Shown here piece by piece: positions 20,407-28,207 of a DNA stretch of 64,000 bases. The notes beneath the pieces are model-generated. The model did no database searches. It was not told where the DNA came from and worked only from the letters and a program-made list of their open reading frames with translations. The first letter of the stretch is position 1; each line of letters begins with the position of its first letter. The stretch is from Planctomycetota bacterium (lineage in GTDB: Bacteria > Planctomycetota > Phycisphaerae > SM23-33 > FEN-1343), in NCBI GenBank assembly GCA_012514895.1, contig JAAYZK010000188.1:24785-88784 (forward strand). Reading direction: 5' to 3'. The translations under genes were made by a program, and so were the position numbers.

Positions 20407-20796
20407 CTACTTCCTCAGCGTCACATGCATTGTGCTGGACCGGCCGGCGAAGTACCGCTGGGCGAAGTCCCGGACGACGTCGGGGTCGTAGGGCTTGCAG
20501 CTGAACACGTCCAGGTAGGTGGCGTTGGTCAGGTTGGCGAAGTGGGCCGAGATCAGCGAGGTCTCGATCAACTGCACCATCGAGAAGCCGGCGACCTTCT
20601 CGTCTTCGCCGAAGTGGACCACCTGGGTCTCACCGAACCGCTTCATTTCGATGAGTTCGCACAGGTCGACCACGAACTGCTTGATGTAGTCGGCCGAGCG
20701 GATCAGGTCCGGATCGCAATCATAGATGTCGATGCTGGACGCCACTCCCCAGACGCCCTGTTCGATGGCACTCTCCTTCACGGCTTGTCCATTCAT
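20407..20796 (-). CDS. SpeD-like pyruvoyl decarboxylase, altered active site
   Basis: At 129 residues it matches bacterial AdoMet decarboxylase proenzymes in size. Aligning by eye to the ESHISIH cleavage motif gives TSLISAH: Ser80 (pyruvoyl-forming), Ser83 and His85 are kept, and Cys100 in YLDVFSCK lies exactly 20 residues after Ser80, as in Thermotoga SpeD (Ser63/Cys83). The Glu before and the His after the cleavage serine are replaced by Thr79 and Leu81. Altered SpeD homologues have been described as pyruvoyl-dependent ornithine or arginine decarboxylases, so AdoMet may not be the substrate. GAGGAG precedes the ATG. It is first in the five-gene cluster and no spermidine synthase gene is nearby. 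Confidence 0.78.
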   Translation of the reverse strand: MNGQAVKESAIEQGVWGVASSIDIYDCDPDLIRSADYIKQFVVDLCELIEMKRFGETQVVHFGEDEKVAGFSMVQLIETSLISAHFANLTNATYLDVFSCKPYDPDVVRDFAQRYFAGRSSTMHVTLRK

Positions 20797-21269
20797 CGCT
20801 ACACTCCTCTGTCAGACGGATTTGGCCCGCCTGATCTACCTGTGGGTCCGCCGTCGGCGTCCCCGGGTCTCCGTATCCCGCAGCCAGTGGCCGTCACAGG
20901 GGCGGCACACCCGGCGTGGTATACGCCGCGCCGTTAGGGGGGCGTATCGCACACTGCGTGCCAGAGAAATGCCAGAGGCCCGAAGAAATTCGATGCGGCG
21001 GTTTCTGGGCGATCTGCGCAAAAAATGCCGACCGGTTTCCGCAGACCGGCCACCTGAACCACCCCCGAAGGGCGATCTTCGGTATGCAGATACCGATTGT
21101 GGAGCGGCTTGGGAACCTCCACAATCCCTTGCAGTCCCGCCGGAGGAGCAGCCACGAAAAAACTGCTCAGGAAAGAGGAAAAGTCGCTTCCGTCCTCATG
21201 GTGTCGGTACGATAATGCCGAAATCTGCGGTCAGGTATCAGCGTACCGATTTGATGGACTGGAGAGCTC
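20797..21269. promoter_or_regulatory. 473-bp divergent intergenic region
   Basis: This gap separates the speD-like cluster (minus) from the sigma-54 activator (plus) and should hold both control regions. I see no coding frame with a plausible product. It contains a 10-bp inverted repeat (21095-21126), a small GGTAT/ATACC repeat at 21081-21094 and a weak plus-strand -10 candidate, GATAAT at 21211-21216. No sigma-54 GG-N10-GC element was found here. Confidence 0.45.
21095..21126. repeat. Perfect 10-bp inverted repeat, 12-nt spacer
   Basis: The arms are GATTGTGGAG at 21095-21104 and CTCCACAATC at 21117-21126. It could be an operator for the divergent genes or an RNA hairpin. There is no T-run beside it, so it is not a terminator. 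Confidence 0.55.
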
Positions 21270-22682
21270 ATGCTTCTGCGAACGATCGTGGCCGTCCGCG
21301 GCGGTCGCCTGCTTCGCTGCCTGTCGGAGCGGCTGCCGGCGCCGGACGTCGTCGTCGAGCGCGTCCGCCCCTCGGAGGGCGCGTGGGACCGGATCCTCCG
21401 CAAGGGCGGGGATGTCATCGTGGTCAGCGAATCGCTGATCCCCGACCCGCTGGAGCGCAGCATCAGTCTCCTCAACGACTTGCCGGAGATCCCCACGTCG
21501 GTCGTCATCACCCAGAGCTCCTCGCCCCAGACGCACGCGGACCTGCTGGCGTGCGGGTGCGACACGGTCCTGTACGCCGCCCTGCCCGAGGACCAGCTCG
21601 TGGACGCCATCGACGCGACGATCGAGAATCGCCGCCAACTGGTCAGCCGCACGCTGGTCGATCACGGGGCCGGCCACCGCCCCAAGCTGGCCGATTTCGT
21701 CTCGGAAGGGCCCACGATGCAGATGTTCATGCAGGTCGTCCGCCGCGTGGTGCCCAGCAGCGCCACGTTGCTGCTGCTGGGGGAGACCGGTGTGGGCAAG
21801 GAGCACCTGGCCCGGGCGATCCACGCCGAGAGCCCCCGTTCGGGCGGCCCCTTCGTGGCCATCAACTGTGCGGCCCTGCCCGAGCAACTGCTGGAGAGCG
21901 AGCTGTTCGGCCACGAGGAGGGGGCTTTTACGGGCGCGACCCGCAGCCGGCGGGGGGCCTTCGAGCTGGCCCACGGCGGGACGCTCTTCCTCGATGAGAT
22001 CGGCGAGATGCCTTTGCACCTGCAGGCCAAGCTGCTGCGGGTCCTCCAGGACTTCGAGGTCCGCCGCGTGGGCAGCGAGCGCGGCGTCGAGGTCGACGTG
22101 CGGGTGATGGCGGCCTCCAACCGCAGCCTGAAGGATGAATCCGAGGCCCACCGATTCCGCCAGGACCTCTACTACCGGCTCAGCGTCATCGAACTGGTCG
22201 TCCCGCCCCTGCGGGACCGCCCCGAGGACATTCCCGCGCTGGCCGGCGGATTCCTCGCACGCATCGGCCCCAAGATCGGCATCGACGTCCGGTCCATCGC
22301 CGCCGACGCCATGGAGAAGCTCTGCCAGTACGACTGGCCCGGCAACGTCCGCGAGCTGTCGAATGTCCTGGAGCGGGCCATGCTTCTGTGCGAAGGCGAC
22401 CAGATCACCCTGGACGATCTGCCCGTGAGCATCACCGGCGCGCGGCCCAACTCCCACGCGTCGTCGGCCCCCTTCACCGCCGATCAGTGGCGGGGCAAGA
22501 CGCTCCACGAGGTCACCGCCGCGGCGATCGAGCAGGTCGAGCGAGCCTACCTCGAGATGCTCCTGGGCGAGACCGGCGGACGGGTCGGCGACACCGCCCG
22601 GCGGGCGGGCATCCACCCGCGGGGCCTCTACAACAAGATGCGCAGGCACCGGCTGCGGAAAGAGGACTTCCGCCGGCGATAG
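21270..22682 (+). CDS. Sigma-54-dependent activator with degenerate receiver
   Basis: The 470-residue NtrC-family protein has three parts. Residues 1-120 have a receiver-like fold, but the acceptor position reads [12 protein letters not shown] with Ser in place of Asp and the conserved Lys is absent, so it probably does not take phosphate. The AAA+ domain (about 145-370) has Walker A GETGVGKE (170-177), the sigma-54 contact loop GAFTGA (218-223) and Walker [10 protein letters not shown] Fis-type HTH ends the protein ([20 protein letters not shown]). It should activate sigma-54 promoters; one candidate lies at 23380-23395. GGAGAGCTC precedes the ATG. It converges with the DksA-like gene. Confidence 0.92.
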   Translation: MLLRTIVAVRGGRLLRCLSERLPAPDVVVERVRPSEGAWDRILRKGGDVIVVSESLIPDPLERSISLLNDLPEIPTSVVITQSSSPQTHADLLACGCDTVLYAALPEDQLVDAIDATIENRRQLVSRTLVDHGAGHRPKLADFVSEGPTMQMFMQVVRRVVPSSATLLLLGETGVGKEHLARAIHAESPRSGGPFVAINCAALPEQLLESELFGHEEGAFTGATRSRRGAFELAHGGTLFLDEIGEMPLHLQAKLLRVLQDFEVRRVGSERGVEVDVRVMAASNRSLKDESEAHRFRQDLYYRLSVIELVVPPLRDRPEDIPALAGGFLARIGPKIGIDVRSIAADAMEKLCQYDWPGNVRELSNVLERAMLLCEGDQITLDDLPVSITGARPNSHASSAPFTADQWRGKTLHEVTAAAIEQVERAYLEMLLGETGGRVGDTARRAGIHPRGLYNKMRRHRLRKEDFRRR

Positions 22683-22700
22683 ACGCCCGGCCTGCCGTCC

Positions 22701-23150
22701 TCAGTGCGCCGCCCCGCGCCTCCGCTCCAGTTGCCTGGCGTAGTCGATGCAGTACTTCGCCCAGGGCCGTGCACGCAACCTGCTGATCGAAATGGGCTTG
22801 CCCGTCGCCAAGCAGATGCCGTACGTCCCGTCCTCGATGCGGGCCAGCGCCTCTTCGACCTCGCGGAGTTCCGCCCGCTGGCTGCTGTAGAGCCCGGCGT
22901 TCAACTCGATGTGCTCGGTATCGATGGCCTGTTCGGGCAGCTCGGAATTGTCGCGGCTGCCCTCCATCGAACGGCTGACCGCCGAACTGATGTCCGTGAT
23001 ATGGCCCAGCAGTTCCCGTCGCTTCTCGATCAGGCGCTCGCGCAACTCCTCGAGGTCCCCGGGAGCCAGTTCCGTTTCGACTGCCGCCTTGCGACCGGAC
23101 CGGGACGCCCGCGATGCTGACGCGCTGCTGTCTGACAACTTCGAAGTCAT
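22701..23150 (-). CDS. DksA/TraR-family protein with half-lost zinc site
   Basis: The 149-residue protein has a basic, Ser-rich tail, a coiled coil (about 30-105) and the C-terminal globular motif of DksA proteins (DGTYGICLATGKPIS and RLRARPWAKYC). Normally this holds two CxxC pairs 17 residues apart. Here it reads Cys113-x2-Thr116 and Cys134-x2-Tyr137, so two of four ligands are missing and classical zinc binding is unlikely. DksA proteins insert their coiled coil into the RNA-polymerase secondary channel with or without ppGpp. Some cysteine-free DksA variants are functional. It converges on the sigma-54 activator with an 18-bp gap. Confidence 0.85.
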   Translation of the reverse strand: MTSKLSDSSASASRASRSGRKAAVETELAPGDLEELRERLIEKRRELLGHITDISSAVSRSMEGSRDNSELPEQAIDTEHIELNAGLYSSQRAELREVEEALARIEDGTYGICLATGKPISISRLRARPWAKYCIDYARQLERRRGAAH

Positions 23151-23379
23151 GCTTCCCTCACCTTGACTGAAGGGACCAACTCTTTTCCGATACGCCGCTC
23201 AAGGGGGAGACGCTGCTGACGCCCCCCCTGCGTCGGCCCTCCGACACACGGCAGGTTCTCTGCCTGAGGCTATTCTAGCGCGGTGGCCGTTGCGAATTGG
23301 TCTTTCCCGGATTTCTCCCCCCCCCGGCCGTCCGCGCCGGCCGCCGACGGGGAGGAACGCTTCGCGGTTACGTTGACTC

Positions 23380-23395
23380 TGGCACAGGTTATGCT
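23380..23395 (+). promoter_or_regulatory. Candidate sigma-54 promoter (-24/-12)
   Basis: TGGCACAGGTTATGCT matches the sigma-54 consensus closely, with GG at 23381-23382 and GC at 23393-23394 separated by exactly 10 bases. Transcription would start near 23405, about 97 bases before the ATG at 23502. A sigma-54 activator gene ends 0.7 kb upstream. A weaker sigma-70 alternative (TTGACT at 23373, TACTCA at 23396) overlaps it. Confidence 0.6.
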
Positions 23396-23501
23396 TACTC
23401 CATTGCTCTGCCGCTCCCATGGTGCGGAGCGGGACAGCCGTGACAACCCCATTGACGCAGACGCCCCGGCGTGCGCGCCGGGTGCGCCAGGAGTTGCCCA
23501 G

Positions 23502-24887
23502 ATGGCCCTGCATTACGACAAGGCGACGCGTTCGTTCTACACCAACCTGCGGCCCCCGGCCCTGCAGGACGTCGATGAACCCAACCTGTACCGGGACATC
23601 TTCCCGTACAGCCAGTTTCCCAAGATCCCCTTCAGCCACGAGCGGGTGCCGACGACCATCCCCGAAGAGACCTGGCTGACCGACACGACCTTCCGCGACG
23701 GCCAGCAGGCGCGGGCGCCGTACACAGTCGAACAGACCGTGCAGTTGTTCACCTTCCTGCACCGGCTGGCCGGCCCGGCGGGGCTGATCCGCCAGAGCGA
23801 GTTCTTCCTGTATTCCCAGAAGGACCGCCAGGCGGTGGAAAAGTGCATGGAACTGGGGTTCGAGTACCCCCAGATCACCGGCTGGATCCGCGCCGTCAAG
23901 AGCGACTTCGCCCTGGTCAAGGACATGGGGCTGAAGGAAACCGGCATCCTGACGTCCTGCAGCGATTACCACATCTTCCTGAAGCTCCGCCGCAACCGTC
24001 GCGAGGCCATGGAGATGTACCTGGACATCGTCCGGACCGCCCTGGACAGCGGCATCGCGCCGCGCTGCCATTTCGAGGACATCACCCGGGCCGACTTCGA
24101 CGGCTTCGTCATCCCCTATGCCGCCGAGCTGATGAAGCTGGCCGAGCAGTACGACACGCCGGTCAAGATCCGCATGTGCGACACGCTGGGCTTCGGCGTC
24201 CCCTACGTCGGGGCCGACCTGCCCCGCTCGGTCGCCAAGATCACCTACTACCTCCACCAGCAGGCCGGCGTGCCCAGCGAGTGGCTGGAGTGGCACGGGC
24301 ACAACGACTTCCACAAGGTGCTCGCCAACGCCACCACCGCCTGGCTGCACGGCTGCTGCGCCGCCAACGGCACGCTGCTGTCGATCGGCGAGCGGACCGG
24401 CAACCCGCCCATCGAGGGTCTGCTGGTCGAGCACGCGATGCTGTGGGGCGAGGGCAAGGGCGTCGACTACGCCGCGATCACCGAACTGGCCGATTACTAC
24501 CGCGTCGAGATCGGCTACGACATCCCCCCGCTCTACCCGCTGGTCGGCAGGGACTTCAACGTCACCCGCGCCGGCATCCACGCCGACGGCATGCTCAAGA
24601 ACGAGGAGATCTACAACCCCTTCGACACCGAGCGGATCCTGCGCCGGCCGCCCCGCGTCGCGCTGACCGACAAGAGCGGCGTCGGCGGGGTCTGCCTGTG
24701 GGTCCAGGAGAACTACGAACTCGACGGGGAACTGGCCAAGGCCGATCCGCGGGTGCAGGCCATTGCCGCCTGGATCGACGCGCAGTACGCCGCCGGCCGC
24801 ATTGCCGCGATGAGCGACGAGGAAATGGCCGATAAGGTAACCGAGGTCTTCGGCGAGGAAGCCCGCCGCAGGCCTGAGACGCTGTAG
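23502..24887 (+). CDS. HMGL-like condensing enzyme (Re-citrate / homocitrate synthase-like)
   Basis: The 461-residue protein is a DRE-TIM metallolyase. The substrate/metal motif is LTDTTFRDGQQARAPYTVEQ; the metal-binding GHNDFHK and the SIGERTGNPP loop are in their normal places. It resembles the branch with Re-type citrate synthases and homocitrate synthase-like enzymes: the strings RQSEFFLYSQKD, GLKETGILTSCSDYHIF and RCHFEDITRADFDG are what I recall for that branch. It would condense acetyl-CoA with an oxo-acid. No other leucine, lysine or TCA gene is adjacent. AGGAG lies before the ATG at 23502, and longer frames upstream look non-coding. A sigma-54-type promoter precedes it, which suggests regulation by nitrogen or carbon status. 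Confidence 0.75.
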   Translation: MALHYDKATRSFYTNLRPPALQDVDEPNLYRDIFPYSQFPKIPFSHERVPTTIPEETWLTDTTFRDGQQARAPYTVEQTVQLFTFLHRLAGPAGLIRQSEFFLYSQKDRQAVEKCMELGFEYPQITGWIRAVKSDFALVKDMGLKETGILTSCSDYHIFLKLRRNRREAMEMYLDIVRTALDSGIAPRCHFEDITRADFDGFVIPYAAELMKLAEQYDTPVKIRMCDTLGFGVPYVGADLPRSVAKITYYLHQQAGVPSEWLEWHGHNDFHKVLANATTAWLHGCCAANGTLLSIGERTGNPPIEGLLVEHAMLWGEGKGVDYAAITELADYYRVEIGYDIPPLYPLVGRDFNVTRAGIHADGMLKNEEIYNPFDTERILRRPPRVALTDKSGVGGVCLWVQENYELDGELAKADPRVQAIAAWIDAQYAAGRIAAMSDEEMADKVTEVFGEEARRRPETL

Positions 24888-24910
24888 GCGGCAGGACGAA
24901 CGGCAACAGG

Positions 24911-25017
24911 GAATATCGAACAAGGAACGTCGAATGTCGAAGTGAACGGCCAACGACCGCCGGCAGACCCTGCGGCACCCGCTTGCTTCGAGATTCGATG
25001 TTCCTTGTTCAGTATTC
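24911..25017. repeat. 107-bp imperfect inverted repeat element
   Basis: A 32-base arm at 24911-24942 (beginning GAATATCGAACAAGGAACGT) pairs with the reverse complement of 24986-25017 at 28 of 32 positions, with a 43-base middle. The arms are AT-rich and contain repeated TCGAA steps, unlike the surrounding 70 percent GC DNA. The hairpin could act as a bidirectional terminator-like structure, but it also resembles the dispersed repeats with GAACAAGGAA cores found in environmental planctomycete genomes. No coding content or obvious target-site duplication was seen. Confidence 0.75.
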
Positions 25018-25115
25018 GATAGTCGTCGCTGCCAGCGTGAGTTAGGGGGTATTCGACGATCAGGGGGGACAGCAACCATCTTCGCCACGGATATCCGGGG
25101 CAGGCGGCGCTTGTC

Positions 25116-25703
25116 GTGGTCGCCCACCCGGATGATGAAACCATCTGGTGCGGCGGGCTGATCCTGCGCCGCCCGGACTGGCAGTGGACTGTCCTGAGCC
25201 TCTGCCGCGCCGACGACGACGACCGGCGGGAGAGGTTCGGCCGCGCCTGCCGTCGCCTGGGGGCGCGGGCCATCATCTCCGACCTCGACGACGGCGCCCC
25301 CCTGGCGCCCCTGGACGGGCCCAGGGACATCGGCCGGCGGATCCTCCGCCATGCGGGCGGCCGGAGGTGGGGGCTGGTCCTCACCCACGGCGCCAACGGG
25401 GAGTACGGCCACCAGCGCCACCGGGAGGTTCACGACGAGGTCCTGCGCCTCGCCGCCGGCGGCGAACTGCCCCACGAGGACCTGTGGACCTTCGCCTACG
25501 ACTGCGCCGCGGCGACCGGCCGGTGCGTCCCGCAGGCCGATGCGACCGTCCGCATCGACCTGACCGAAGCCCAGCTCGCCGGCAAGCGCCGCATCATCCA
25601 CGACACGTACGGATTCGGGGAGGAAGCCTTCGAGTGCCGCGCCTGTATCAGCCCGGAGGCCTTCCGCCGCCACAGCCCCGGTCCGCAGGGGGAACTGCCA
25701 TGA
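25116..25703 (+). CDS. PIG-L/LmbE-family deacetylase, N-terminus in doubt
   Basis: PIG-L enzymes are zinc-dependent N-deacetylases acting on GlcNAc-type sugars. The metal and catalytic motif AHPDDE is present (residues 3-8), with HGANGEYGHQRHREVH supplying the later histidine. The only start in frame is GTG at 25116, which places AHPDDE almost at the N-terminus. The upstream codons, open back to a TGA at 25038, still encode ALVVV, the expected first beta strand, but contain no ATG, GTG or TTG. The natural start has therefore been lost or is non-standard. The inverted repeat at 24911-25017 ends just upstream. The stop overlaps the next start (ATGA), so it forms an operon with the glycosyltransferase. 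Confidence 0.78.
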   Translation: MVAHPDDETIWCGGLILRRPDWQWTVLSLCRADDDDRRERFGRACRRLGARAIISDLDDGAPLAPLDGPRDIGRRILRHAGGRRWGLVLTHGANGEYGHQRHREVHDEVLRLAAGGELPHEDLWTFAYDCAAATGRCVPQADATVRIDLTEAQLAGKRRIIHDTYGFGEEAFECRACISPEAFRRHSPGPQGELP

Positions 25704-26902
25704 AGGTTCTCGTGCTCTATGACTATCCACCCGCCCCGGGCGGCCTGGCCACCCAGGGGGACCTGCTCTACCGGGGACTGCGGGAGATCGGCGTCGATGC
25801 CCATCCCGCCCACTACGAGTCGCCGCAGGAGAAGGAGTGGTACTACCGCTGGCTGGCCCCCGACGTCGTCGTCGGCGTCGGCTACTGGGGCCACGCGCCC
25901 CACATCATCCTGCACCCGCAGCGCTTCGGCGTGCGGGCCGTGCCGTGGGTCGTTGCCGACGGGTACGTCGCCAACTACCAGGAGGTGTTCAACAAGCTGC
26001 CGCTCATCCTGGCGACCTCCAACTGGGTCCGCGACGTCTACAAGCGGGACGGCCTGGACGTGTCGAACTTCAAGATCCTGCCGGTCGGCTGCGACACAGA
26101 CGCGTTCGTCCCTCGCGACCGCGACGACCCGAAGGTCAGGACCATCCGCGAGTCGCTGGGCATCGCCCCCGACGAGATCATGATCCTCACCGTCGGCGGC
26201 GACGCCGCCAGCAAGGGCGGGCAGGAGGTCATGCAGGCCCTGGCGATGATCGACCACAAGGCGCCGGACTGGAAGTACGTCTGCAAGGTCTGGCCCCAGG
26301 TCCGCACCGAGCACCAGAACCTCGCCGACATGCAACTGGCGGCCCAACTGGGGATCGACAAGAAGGTGATCTTCGCCACCAGCCGCATCAGCCGCGGGTT
26401 CATGCCCTACCTGATGGCGGCCTGCGACATCTACGCCGCCCCGTCGCGGCTGGAGGGGTTCGGCATGATCCAGGTCGAGGCCAACGCCTGCGGCAAGCCC
26501 GTCATCGGCATCAAGGCGATGGGCCTGCTGGACACCATGGTCCACGGCGAAACCGCCTTCCTGGCCGACGTCGCCCAGGAGATCCGCGCCCGCGAGACGA
26601 TCGTCGGGGCCGACCAGGGCTACAAGGAAGGCCACCGCGTGATCTTCAAGCGGCCGCGGACCGTGGACTTCCGCGCCAGCATCCATGACATCGCCAACTA
26701 CCTGATGGACCTGATGACCGACGCGGCCCTGCGGAAGACCATGGGCGAGGCGGGGCGAAAGCGCGTCGTCGAACTGTTCGACTACCGCGCGGTCGCCAGG
26801 CAGTTCGTGGACATCACCACCAGGACACTGGGCAGGCGGAAGCGAAGCAATGGCACTCAACGACAACGGCCAGGTCGAACGGGCGAAACGCGCGGCGATT
26901 GA
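25700..26902 (+). CDS. GT4-family glycosyltransferase
   Basis: The 400-residue GT-B protein starts MKVLVLYDYPPAPGGLATQG, the Gly-rich acceptor-side loop of GT4 enzymes. It has a linker NWVRDVYKRDG, the donor half with ILTVGGDAASKGGQEVM, and the EX7E-type motif RLEGFGMIQVEANACGKPVIG. It should transfer a sugar from an NDP or lipid donor with retention of configuration. It overlaps the PIG-L gene by 4 bp and the GH100-like gene by 53 bp, so the three form one unit. PIG-L plus GT4 is the arrangement of pseudo-disaccharide pathways such as mycothiol or bacillithiol synthesis. The invertase-like neighbour instead suggests a glucoside or sucrose-like product, so the acceptor is undecided. Confidence 0.85.
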   Translation: MKVLVLYDYPPAPGGLATQGDLLYRGLREIGVDAHPAHYESPQEKEWYYRWLAPDVVVGVGYWGHAPHIILHPQRFGVRAVPWVVADGYVANYQEVFNKLPLILATSNWVRDVYKRDGLDVSNFKILPVGCDTDAFVPRDRDDPKVRTIRESLGIAPDEIMILTVGGDAASKGGQEVMQALAMIDHKAPDWKYVCKVWPQVRTEHQNLADMQLAAQLGIDKKVIFATSRISRGFMPYLMAACDIYAAPSRLEGFGMIQVEANACGKPVIGIKAMGLLDTMVHGETAFLADVAQEIRARETIVGADQGYKEGHRVIFKRPRTVDFRASIHDIANYLMDLMTDAALRKTMGEAGRKRVVELFDYRAVARQFVDITTRTLGRRKRSNGTQRQRPGRTGETRGD

Positions 26903-28046
26903 GGTGCTCCTGAGCAACCTGCACGGGCCTTACCGCGGGCTGCCCCGCACCGCCGGGTGGGGCTACCCCGAACCCTACACGCGGGACCTGCTCATCTCCG
27001 GCCTGGGGTTCCTTGTCTCCGGCGAGCAGCGGCTGATCGCGTCGCTGCGGCGGGTCCTGGAGACCCTGGCGGCCAACCAGACCCCGCGGGGGCACATCCC
27101 TTCCCTGGTCCACGATCCCGAGGACCGCGGCGCCAGCGACACGACCCCGCTGTTCCTGCTGATTCTGGCGATCTACCGCCGGGCCGCCGGCGAGGGCGAT
27201 TTCCTCGCCGACGCCGCCGCCAGGGCCCTGACGTGGATGGAGTACGCCAGCCCCGCCGACCGGGCGCTGGTCGCCCAGCTTCCCACGACCGACTGGCGCG
27301 ACGAGCAGGCTGTCACGGGCTTCGGCCTGTACGTCAACGCGCTGACGTACGCCTTCCTCCGCCTGCACGGCCGCCGTGAGCGTGCCGACCAACTGGCCGA
27401 GATGATGTGCCGCTTCACGATCACCGCCGAGGACGAGGCCAGCCGGCGGGTGCACGAGGGGCTGACGCTCAAGCGCAAGCCCTATTACGCGATGTGCTCG
27501 TTCAAGATCTTCTCCAGCGAGCGGTTCGACCTGCTGGGCAACAGCCTGGCCATCCTGACGGGCATCGCGCCGCTGTCGCGGGCCAAGGCGATCCTCGCCT
27601 GGATCGAACGGGAATGCCAGGTGATGCGGGCCCGCGGGGACCTGGCGGTGGACCTGTCGCCGAACTTCTTCCCCTTCGTCCGCCCCGGCGACCCCGAGTG
27701 GTCCCGCCGCTACGAACTGCACAACCGCCCGGGGATCTACCATAACGGGGGCGTCTGGCCCTTCGTCAGCGGCTTCCACATCGCCGCCATGGTCGCCGCC
27801 GGCCGCATGCACCTGGCCCGCCGCAAGCTGGCCGTCCTGACTGAACTGGTCCGGCGCCCCAAAGACCCCAGCCTCGACTACGGTTTCAACGAGTACCTCC
27901 AGGCCCAGGACGGCCACCCCCGCGGGCAGGACTGGCAGACCTGGTCGGCCGCCATGTACCTCTACGCCGCCGCCTGCGTCCAGCAGGGGCGCACGCCCTT
28001 CTTCGACGAGGTCCGGGCGATCGGGGGGCCGGGCAACCCGTGCTGA
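26850..28046 (+). CDS. GH100-like neutral/alkaline invertase-family protein
   Basis: The 398-residue (alpha/alpha)6-barrel protein carries GH100-style motifs: YPEPYTRDLLISGLGFLVSGE, TTDWRDEQ with the probable catalytic acids, RPGIYHNGGVWPFVSGFHIAA and YGFNEYLQAQDG with GQDWQTWSAAMYLYA. GH100 enzymes hydrolyse sucrose to glucose and fructose in the cytosol; there is no signal peptide here. The start overlaps the GT4 gene by 53 bp, so it is translated from the same message. A GT4 next to an invertase is reminiscent of sucrose synthesis and turnover, although no sucrose-phosphate phosphatase is present. It could act on another beta-fructoside or glucosyl-glycerate type osmolyte. Confidence 0.8.
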   Translation: MALNDNGQVERAKRAAIEVLLSNLHGPYRGLPRTAGWGYPEPYTRDLLISGLGFLVSGEQRLIASLRRVLETLAANQTPRGHIPSLVHDPEDRGASDTTPLFLLILAIYRRAAGEGDFLADAAARALTWMEYASPADRALVAQLPTTDWRDEQAVTGFGLYVNALTYAFLRLHGRRERADQLAEMMCRFTITAEDEASRRVHEGLTLKRKPYYAMCSFKIFSSERFDLLGNSLAILTGIAPLSRAKAILAWIERECQVMRARGDLAVDLSPNFFPFVRPGDPEWSRRYELHNRPGIYHNGGVWPFVSGFHIAAMVAAGRMHLARRKLAVLTELVRRPKDPSLDYGFNEYLQAQDGHPRGQDWQTWSAAMYLYAAACVQQGRTPFFDEVRAIGGPGNPC

Positions 28047-28207
28047 GCGCGGCCCCGCATCGTGTCCGTCGGTCGTCTCGCCACCGCCCGGCCCGCATCT
28101 GTGCTCTTGCGGGACGCGTTGGGATCCGGCACTATGGCGGGGCATCGCCGCGCCGGCAGAGTCGTTTCGGGCCAGGAGCGCCGGCGGCAGACCCGGAAGG
28201 AGCGACC

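Noticed and set aside
23316-23325. Run of C upstream of the condensing enzyme as a phase-variation tract
   Set aside because: It is outside any reading frame and the promoter boxes, in GC-rich DNA where such runs are common.
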